From assembly GCA_963798805.1 (NCBI GenBank), contig CAWCVC010000010.1, positions 1 to 64,000 on the forward strand: a stretch of 64,000 nt of DNA. Reading direction: 5' to 3'. The position numbers were made by a program, and so were the translations under genes. Below, one piece after another: positions 10,013-16,171 of this stretch. Every line of letters begins with the position of its first letter. Within the stretch, counting starts at the first letter, position 1. This DNA comes from CAVZCK01 sp963798805. GTDB taxonomy: Bacteria > Pseudomonadota > Alphaproteobacteria > Rhizobiales > Rhodomicrobiaceae. The notes under the pieces were generated by a model. It ran no database searches. It was not told the origin of the DNA and saw only the letters and a list, made by a program, of their open reading frames with translations.

Positions 10013-10125
10013 TCGTCCCGGGCGAGCGCAGCGAGACCCGGGACCTATGGCGTATCCGCACTCTCGTTGGCGTGGGGCGAGGCGAGTGGCCCCCGGATGG
10101 CCGCGATGCGGCTTCCGGGGCGACG
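10013..10125 (+). repeat. TCGTCCCGG/GGGGCGACG intergenic repeat, copy 1
   Basis: It begins TCGTCCCGGGCGAGCGCAGC, continues with CCGGGACCTA, and ends GGCTTCCGGGGCGACG. It shows two GC-rich hairpin arms joined by a less structured middle. The same layout recurs at 12749-12886 and, inside the uvrC coding sequence, at 16716-16821. Elements of this look are common between genes in Rhizobiales. Confidence 0.65.
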
Positions 10126-10203
10126 CGGTGAATGCCGTGCCTCTTTGCCCAACACCAATCCCCTCGCCGGGCGGGCCCGCGAGGCTTTGCGATCTTTGTT
10201 TGG

Positions 10204-10250
10204 GCATGATCTTGACCGCAAAACCGGTTCCCACTTTTGCGGGATCATGC
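10204..10250. repeat. Palindromic AAAACCGGTTCCCACTTTT repeat
   Basis: GCATGATC and GATCATGC bound the element and AAAACCGGTTCCCACTTTT lies at its centre. This is the classic rhizobial intergenic palindrome. It is not close to any gene end here; nothing beyond repeat status is claimed. Confidence 0.75.
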
Positions 10251-10489
10251 ACCTATCCGCCCCCGGAAGGGACGGCGCGGGCCGCCGGAAGGCTGGTCCG
10301 TCTGCAGTGTGGCAGCCTGCCGGCCGCCCGCGCGCGGTGATATTTTGGCTCCAGGGCGCCTCTTCCCAAGGCTCGCGCATCCGGCACTGTTTGTCACCGC
10401 TCGGCGGCGTCCGAGGCTCCCGGTATGCCGCGGAGCTTTCCGGACCCGAGCGGCGGGCCGCAGATGAACGTGCGCCCTGCGCATTCCAG

Positions 10490-10566
10490 CTAGTGGTTCG
10501 ACTGAAACATTTGCATCCCCGTGCAGCACCCACATTTGCAAATGTTTCAGTCATAAGAACCACTAG
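10490..10566. repeat. Bulged hairpin D1 (left half of paired element 1)
   Basis: A 77-base hairpin with CTAGTGGTTC at its left and GAACCACTAG at its right end. The inner stem GACTGAAACATTTGCA pairs with TGCAAATGTTTCAGTC. The right arm has four extra bases, ATAA, between the two stem blocks, giving a one-sided bulge. It is followed after 14 AT-rich bases by a second hairpin in mirror arrangement (10581-10659). No coding function is seen. Confidence 0.85.
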
Positions 10567-10580
10567 CTAAATATATGTTT

Positions 10581-10659
10581 CTAGTGGAGCTTTTGAATTT
10601 GACATTTGAGAACAAACCTGGCCCCAACCGGGACTCAAATGTCAAATTCGCTCCACTAG
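10581..10659. repeat. Bulged hairpin D2 (right half of paired element 1)
   Basis: A 79-base hairpin: left arm CTAGTGGAGC, then four unpaired TTTT, then GAATTTGACATTTGAG; right arm CTCAAATGTCAAATTC then GCTCCACTAG. Apart from the bulge the ~26-base-pair stem is perfect. The bulge is on the left arm, facing that of D1. The IS1380 copy starts at the very next base (10660), immediately after the terminal CTAG. Confidence 0.85.
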
Positions 10660-12308
10660 CCGATCTTATTCAGCCGCAGTTAGAAATTGCGCTGGCGAAT
10701 GTGGCGCAAGGCATTGAACTTGCGTAGGAAATGGGTGTCGCAGCCATCCTATGCGCGCCGCAGCGCAGAGCCACACCCGCCATGACCGACGATAGCCCGC
10801 TCACCGTTCCCTATCCAGCCGTGTCGCGCAAGAAAGTCACAGCTGCCTTCGATGGCGGTCGTCTCTCCTCCGACAGCGGCGTCATGCTGCTCGCGCTTGC
10901 CGAGCGTCGGCGGGCTCTCTCCCAAACTCTCGCTGCTTTGATCGCCGACCGGCGCGATCGGGCGCATATTACGCACACAGTTGAGGACATACTGAAAGGG
11001 CGCATGTTGGCGATCGCCTGCGGCTACGCGGATGGCAATGACTTCGACTGGCTGCGCTGCGATGCCGCCTTCAAGCTTGCCTGCGGGCGGCTGCCCGACA
11101 CGGGCAATGATCTATGCTCGCAGCCGACCATCTCGCGCTGGGAGAACGCGCCGACGCTGAAGGAGATCATCCGCCTGACCTATGCGCTCGTCGACATCTG
11201 GTGCCGGAGCTACAAGATGCCGCCGGCATCGGTGGTGCTGGACATCGATGACACGCTCGACGTGGTGCACGGTCATCAGAAACTGTCGGAATGGAACGCC
11301 CATTACGACGAGCGCTGCTTTCTGCCGATCCACATCTATGAGACAGCGACGGGCCGCCCGGTCACCATGATCCTGCGTCCGGGCAAGACGCCCTCAGGCA
11401 AGGAAGTCCGTGGATTACTGCGCCGTCTGATCAATCGCATTCGCCGGCATTGGTCCGATACGCGCATCACCATTCGTGGCGATAGTCACTACGGCCGAGA
11501 AGAAGTTATGAGCTGGTGTGAGGCCAATGGCATCGACTATGTCTTCGGCTTTGCTGGCAATACCGTGCTCGACCGCTTGGTCGAACCGGAGGCCGATGAT
11601 ATCCGGACGCGCCGCGCCGAGGAGCAACTTGCCGTTCTGCGCGGCTTCGCCGAAACGCGCTATGCGGCAAAATCCTGGGCCAGGGAGCGCCGTGTTGTGG
11701 CACGTATCGAGGCGAGCGCCAGTCATGAGGACGACATGCTCCGCCGCGGGCTCGACATCCGCTATGCCGTCACCTCGCTGGCGAAAGGCAACGCCGAGCA
11801 CATCTATGCGACCCTCTACTGCGAGAGGGGACAGGCAGAGAATCTGATCAAGCAACATAAAGCGCAACTCGCATCCGATCGCACCAGCTGCCGATCGCCG
11901 CTTGCTAATCAGATGCGGCTCATTCTGCACACCGCCGCCTATTGGCTGATGCTCGATGTGCGCGATTGCGTGCCGTCCTGGCATCCTTTGCGGCAAAGCG
12001 AGTTCGCCAGCATTCGCCTGCGCCTGCTGAAAATCGCCGGACGTTTCGTCGAGACCGCGAGCCGCATCCGTGTGGCACTCGCCTCGTGCTGCCCGGAGGC
12101 CGAGCTGTTCAGCCTCGTTGCCTTCCGGCTGCAATCGTCCGGGCCATGAATGGTGGGGCATGACCGCCCCAGGAGCCCGGACCATCCACCTTCAGCGCGT
12201 CGACAGCGTACTCGAGCCGATCAGCCTGCCGGACGTGTCCGCACAGGACGGATCACCTCGCCCAGCAAGAACGGAAAGAAGATAGCCTGCTCGGACGCAT
12301 AAGAACGG
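10660..12308 (+). mobile_element. IS1380-family insertion sequence, left copy (1649 bp)
   Basis: Boundaries come from comparison with the second copy (14165-15813), to which it is collinear in reverse orientation over exactly 1649 bases. The ends form imperfect inverted repeats: CCGATCTTATTCAGCCG at the left and, reading inward, CCGTTCTTATGCGTCCG at the right. One transposase gene fills the element. The flanking 4 bases are CTAG on the left and TTAG on the right, so a target duplication is not perfect here. The left flank is the terminal CTAG of a repeat hairpin. Confidence 0.92.
10782..12149 (+). CDS. IS1380-family transposase (left copy)
   Basis: A 455-residue DDE transposase. The start ATG 10782 gives the usual N-terminus MTDDSPLTVPYPAVSRKKVT; an in-frame ATG 17 codons earlier (10731) is less likely. 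Core motifs are VLDIDDTLDVVHGHQK (first Asp), ITIRGDSHYGREEVM (second Asp) and YCERGQAENLIKQHK (Glu), in the expected order and spacing. The gene is intact and so the element may be active. Its protein is identical to that of the other copy. Confidence 0.95.
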   Translation: MTDDSPLTVPYPAVSRKKVTAAFDGGRLSSDSGVMLLALAERRRALSQTLAALIADRRDRAHITHTVEDILKGRMLAIACGYADGNDFDWLRCDAAFKLACGRLPDTGNDLCSQPTISRWENAPTLKEIIRLTYALVDIWCRSYKMPPASVVLDIDDTLDVVHGHQKLSEWNAHYDERCFLPIHIYETATGRPVTMILRPGKTPSGKEVRGLLRRLINRIRRHWSDTRITIRGDSHYGREEVMSWCEANGIDYVFGFAGNTVLDRLVEPEADDIRTRRAEEQLAVLRGFAETRYAAKSWARERRVVARIEASASHEDDMLRRGLDIRYAVTSLAKGNAEHIYATLYCERGQAENLIKQHKAQLASDRTSCRSPLANQMRLILHTAAYWLMLDVRDCVPSWHPLRQSEFASIRLRLLKIAGRFVETASRIRVALASCCPEAELFSLVAFRLQSSGP

Positions 12309-12923
12309 TTAGCAGGGGGGCGCTGCGGAACCCCTGAATGCGGGTTCGTTACACCCACCGCAAGGCTGGCCTTCCTTCTCGATCCGGCCATGCCCTTGCG
12401 GCTTCCTCAGGCACCGCTCCCCTCCCCGCGAGGCGAGCCGGTCTCGAGCCCCCGCGTCCCTTTCGGGGAAGGAACGGGCGCGAGTATAAGGGTGGTGGGG
12501 GAGGCGGGGATAAGTGTGCGGGGCGAAGTTAGGAGCGTGGTGAATGGAGGGTTGACGGCGGTCGCCTCTCCACGTCACTCAGGGACTGCATCCGGCAATT
12601 CGTCGCCCTCTCTCCAGCAAGTTTCCGCGCACGCCGCGGAGCGCCAAGCCGGGGTCACGTTCCGCACAGCCTCACGCCATCCTGGATAGCGCAGATGGCA
12701 CTTCGGGGATGACGCGAAGCAAGCACTACCTGCCGTGGCCTCACGCTCTCGTCGCCCCGGAAGCGCCGAGGCGCTGTCCGGGGTCCATTAGCGCGACTGC
12801 AGTTCAATCGATGAGGTTCGGCCAGTAGCCACCGGATCTTCGCTTCGCTTGCCCGTCCCGGCGTGGAGCCGGGATCCGGGGCGACGCAAGACGAATGGCA
12901 CGCGCGCCCCCGCGAACCAGCCT
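12309..12923. other. Gene-free stretch between IS copy 1 and the cupin gene
   Basis: About 615 bases without a credible gene. The only recognisable structure is a GC-rich repeat at 12749-12886. The remaining sequence, including a CG-rich part at 12340-12540, shows nothing I can interpret. Confidence 0.65.
12749..12886. repeat. GTCGCCCCGG/CCGGGGCGAC intergenic repeat, copy 2
   Basis: Opens with TCGTCGCCCCGGAAGCGCC, has an internal CCCGTCCCGGCGTGGAGCC, and closes with CCGGGGCGACG. It is an inverted-repeat variant of the element at 10013-10125 and of the copy inside uvrC. Confidence 0.55.
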
Positions 12924-13415
12924 CTACTCCCCCTCCCAATAATCGAGCGAGGTCTCGGCGCGGCCGACATACCACGTCCGCCGCGCGCCTTTCTCGCCAC
13001 CCCGCGCCGTGCCGGAGATCACCGCGAATTTGCCGCTGTCGGGATATTCGGCGATTTCCGGCGTTTGCATGGTGCTGATCGCCAGATAGCGTAACTCGGC
13101 CTCGGATGTGTTGACGAGCTGATGCGCGGTCTCTGGGCCGCCGGCCGGACAGGCGATCACGTCCCCTGCCTTTACGGCATGCTCCGCGCCGCCGAGACGC
13201 AGCGTGCCCGCGCCTTCGAGGATGATGAACATCTCCTCATTCACATGATGCGCATGGTAGGGCCAGGCCTTCTTGCCCGGCGGCACGATGACGAGCCGGC
13301 AACCGAGCTGTTTCAGGCCGATCAGCGGGCCGAACTGGCCGAGCTTGGCGGCGAAGGCGTCGCCGTGGCCGTGGTCGGTGAGGGGGATGTCGGAGAGGTT
13401 GAGGATGGGGTGCAT
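12924..13415 (-). CDS. Cupin-domain protein
   Basis: A 163-residue single-domain cupin. The start ATG 13415 has GGAGA upstream; a GTG three codons earlier lacks room for a ribosome-binding site. Cupin motif 1 is PYHAHHVNEEMFIILEG, giving the metal ligands H-x-H and E, and motif 2 is CPAGGPETAHQLVN with the fourth-ligand His. It therefore should bind a divalent metal. The substrate is unknown; similar proteins range from isomerases to binding proteins. It lies between the two inverted IS copies, facing the interrupted restriction gene in divergent orientation, but shows no link to either. Confidence 0.88.
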   Translation of the reverse strand: MHPILNLSDIPLTDHGHGDAFAAKLGQFGPLIGLKQLGCRLVIVPPGKKAWPYHAHHVNEEMFIILEGAGTLRLGGAEHAVKAGDVIACPAGGPETAHQLVNTSEAELRYLAISTMQTPEIAEYPDSGKFAVISGTARGGEKGARRTWYVGRAETSLDYWEGE

Positions 13416-14164
13416 AACTCGCACGTCTCCACAATTAAAAATTTGATGTGCTTTTTATTGATTCCATTCCGAAGGAATGTCATCCAAATTGGCACCAACT
13501 GATTTGTCGGTGCTTCGATTACTACACCGTCAATCTAGTCTTTCCCGACAACGTTAAATCTAAAAAAACGGAACACTCCGCAGCGTTTCAGAAGAATGCA
13601 ATGAATATCAAGCCAATTGACATGAGATTATTGGATGATTTCTTAGAAATGGGGGACGGCTATGTTCTCGATTTCAATAACAGAACCTTCTCAGAGTTTT
13701 TTCGATATGAGATTTGTTTAAATATTGATGATCCTCGCTATTCCGCAAATGGCACTTCAAAAGCGAAAAGATTGCGAACATTCTTACAAACCGGCCCAAA
13801 GGATGATGTGATAAAGGCGCTGTATGCGCTTTGGGACTATCGTGAAAGAATTCGTCGTCGCTCAAGTAAGCAGGAAGCTCAACCAAACGAGCGCGATGAA
13901 CTGTCGGCCATTATCCAACGTTTAGGCGGAAAACCTATCTCTCAGCCGCGGGGTACGGCCGGTAAAGAAGCGACGGCCCCCGATCCCAGTCGCATTTCGA
14001 AGCTGGCCCAAGATTTCGCCAACCCTGCATCCTCTGCCCCCCCAGCGGCGCGGGTATGCATTCGAACGATTCCTGAAAGACCTGTTCGACGCCTATGGCC
14101 TTGAAGCACGTGAAGCCTTCCAACTCACTGGCGAGCAGATCGACGGAAGTTTCCAACTCGCTAA

Positions 14165-15813
14165 CCGTTCTTATGCGTCCGAGCAGGCTATCTTCTTTCC
14201 GTTCTTGCTGGGCGAGGTGATCCGTCCTGTGCGGACACGTCCGGCAGGCTGATCGGCTCGAGTACGCTGTCGACGCGCTGAAGGTGGATGGTCCGGGCTC
14301 CTGGGGCGGTCATGCCCCACCATTCATGGCCCGGACGATTGCAGCCGGAAGGCAACGAGGCTGAACAGCTCGGCCTCCGGGCAGCACGAGGCGAGTGCCA
14401 CACGGATGCGGCTCGCGGTCTCGACGAAACGTCCGGCGATTTTCAGCAGGCGCAGGCGAATGCTGGCGAACTCGCTTTGCCGCAAAGGATGCCAGGACGG
14501 CACGCAATCGCGCACATCGAGCATCAGCCAATAGGCGGCGGTGTGCAGAATGAGCCGCATCTGATTAGCAAGCGGCGATCGGCAGCTGGTGCGATCGGAT
14601 GCGAGTTGCGCTTTATGTTGCTTGATCAGATTCTCTGCCTGTCCCCTCTCGCAGTAGAGGGTCGCATAGATGTGCTCGGCGTTGCCTTTCGCCAGCGAGG
14701 TGACGGCATAGCGGATGTCGAGCCCGCGGCGGAGCATGTCGTCCTCATGACTGGCGCTCGCCTCGATACGTGCCACAACACGGCGCTCCCTGGCCCAGGA
14801 TTTTGCCGCATAGCGCGTTTCGGCGAAGCCGCGCAGAACGGCAAGTTGCTCCTCGGCGCGGCGCGTCCGGATATCATCGGCCTCCGGTTCAACCAAGCGG
14901 TCGAGCACGGTATTGCCAGCAAAGCCGAAGACATAGTCGATGCCATTGGCCTCACACCAGCTCATAACTTCTTCTCGGCCGTAGTGACTATCGCCACGAA
15001 TGGTGATGCGCGTATCGGACCAATGCCGGCGAATGCGATTGATCAGACGGCGCAGTAATCCACGGACTTCCTTGCCTGAGGGCGTCTTGCCCGGACGCAG
15101 GATCATGGTGACCGGGCGGCCCGTCGCTGTCTCATAGATGTGGATCGGCAGAAAGCAGCGCTCGTCGTAATGGGCGTTCCATTCCGACAGTTTCTGATGA
15201 CCGTGCACCACGTCGAGCGTGTCATCGATGTCCAGCACCACCGATGCCGGCGGCATCTTGTAGCTCCGGCACCAGATGTCGACGAGCGCATAGGTCAGGC
15301 GGATGATCTCCTTCAGCGTCGGCGCGTTCTCCCAGCGCGAGATGGTCGGCTGCGAGCATAGATCATTGCCCGTGTCGGGCAGCCGCCCGCAGGCAAGCTT
15401 GAAGGCGGCATCGCAGCGCAGCCAGTCGAAGTCATTGCCATCCGCGTAGCCGCAGGCGATCGCCAACATGCGCCCTTTCAGTATGTCCTCAACTGTGTGC
15501 GTAATATGCGCCCGATCGCGCCGGTCGGCGATCAAAGCAGCGAGAGTTTGGGAGAGAGCCCGCCGACGCTCGGCAAGCGCGAGCAGCATGACGCCGCTGT
15601 CGGAGGAGAGACGACCGCCATCGAAGGCAGCTGTGACTTTCTTGCGCGACACGGCTGGATAGGGAACGGTGAGCGGGCTATCGTCGGTCATGGCGGGTGT
15701 GGCTCTGCGCTGCGGCGCGCATAGGATGGCTGCGACACCCATTTCCTACGCAAGTTCAATGCCTTGCGCCACATTCGCCAGCGCAATTTCTAACTGCGGC
15801 TGAATAAGATCGG
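14165..15813 (-). mobile_element. IS1380-family insertion sequence, right copy (1649 bp)
   Basis: Inverted relative to the left copy and the same length. Ends are CCGTTCTTATGCGTCCG at 14165 and, reading inward from the other side, CCGATCTTATTCAGCCG at 15813. It is flanked by a perfect 4-base duplication, CTAA at 14161-14164 and at 15814-15817, as expected of the family. Removing element plus one CTAA restores the frame of the Mrr-like gene it interrupts. The only nucleotide difference from the left copy that I detect in the coding region is at 14891 (synonymous). Confidence 0.95.
14324..15691 (-). CDS. IS1380-family transposase (right copy)
   Basis: A 455-residue DDE transposase with the same protein sequence as the left copy. 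Start ATG 15691 was chosen on the same grounds (MTDDSPLTVPYPAVSRKKVT). The catalytic segments IDDTLD, IRGDSHYGRE and CERGQAENLI are intact. It runs antisense to the restriction gene it interrupts. Near-identity of the two copies means that one arose recently from the other or that they are homogenised by recombination. Confidence 0.95.
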   Translation of the reverse strand: MTDDSPLTVPYPAVSRKKVTAAFDGGRLSSDSGVMLLALAERRRALSQTLAALIADRRDRAHITHTVEDILKGRMLAIACGYADGNDFDWLRCDAAFKLACGRLPDTGNDLCSQPTISRWENAPTLKEIIRLTYALVDIWCRSYKMPPASVVLDIDDTLDVVHGHQKLSEWNAHYDERCFLPIHIYETATGRPVTMILRPGKTPSGKEVRGLLRRLINRIRRHWSDTRITIRGDSHYGREEVMSWCEANGIDYVFGFAGNTVLDRLVEPEADDIRTRRAEEQLAVLRGFAETRYAAKSWARERRVVARIEASASHEDDMLRRGLDIRYAVTSLAKGNAEHIYATLYCERGQAENLIKQHKAQLASDRTSCRSPLANQMRLILHTAAYWLMLDVRDCVPSWHPLRQSEFASIRLRLLKIAGRFVETASRIRVALASCCPEAELFSLVAFRLQSSGP

Positions 15814-16171
15814 CTAACGAGACCTACCTGTTGGAAGCCAGGTGGCAAAATGTCCAAGTCGATGCCGCTTCCCTGCGCGCCTTTCACGGCAAGGTTGAAG
15901 ACAAGTCGGCTTGGGCTCGCGGATTATTCGTCAGCTACGCGGGCTACACTGATCAAGGACTTGTTGCATTTGGCGGAAAGCGGATCGTCTTAATGGACGG
16001 TCTCGATCTCGACGATACTCTACGTCGTGACCTTTCCATTGCCGACATCATTGCGCGAAAAGTGCGGCGTGCGGCAGAGACCGGCCGGAGCTTTGTCAGA
16101 GTACGCGATATAATTCCAGAATGAGCAAATTCCCGCGTCGTGCACTGAATCGTTAGTGCGCGATCTGTTGC

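Larger units (their letters stand above)
9910..10659. other. Gene-free accessory stretch made largely of repeats
   Basis: No convincing gene is seen between hemF and the first IS element. Open frames here have no recognisable protein character. Three kinds of repeat fill part of it: a TCGTCCCGG...GGGGCGACG element (10013-10125), an AAAACCGG palindrome (10204-10250) and a paired bulged-hairpin element (10490-10659). I see nothing interpretable at 10126-10203 or 10251-10489. Confidence 0.7.
13601..16124 (+). pseudogene. Mrr-like restriction endonuclease gene, frameshifted and IS-interrupted
   Basis: Joining 13601-14164 to 15818-16124, after removing the IS, one copy of its 4-base duplication and one C of the 7-C run at 14037-14043, gives a continuous 289-codon frame. 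It begins MNIKPIDMRLLDDFLEMGDG, continues with ANPASSAPQRRGYAFERFLK, then GEQIDGSFQLANETYLLEAR across the junction, and ends RRAAETGRSFVRVRDIIPE. The IDGSF...E-x-K-type core and the FHGKVEDKSAWARGLFVSY segment are those of Mrr-type restriction endonucleases acting on (often modified) foreign DNA. The core Lys position reads Arg (LLEARW). The 5' part is visibly AT-richer than the window, which suggests acquisition by transfer. Two independent lesions make it a pseudogene. Confidence 0.88.

Noticed and set aside
9914..10570. A 218-codon open frame after hemF
   Set aside because: It runs through two different intergenic repeats and has no protein-like character.
10581..10659. The perfect stems as ordinary rho-independent terminators
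   Set aside because: No gene ends close by in suitable orientation, the stems are long with a conserved one-sided bulge, and they occur in mirrored pairs, which terminators do not.
13448..14104. A 218-residue intact hypothetical protein
   Set aside because: Its first part is upstream of the true start and its last ~25 residues are frameshifted sequence; correction of the C tract gives a known nuclease family.
10656..15817. A composite transposon formed by the two IS1380 copies
   Set aside because: The right copy has its own perfect target duplication (CTAA/CTAA) inside the restriction gene, which shows that it jumped alone. The outer flanks CTAG and CTAA do not match perfectly.
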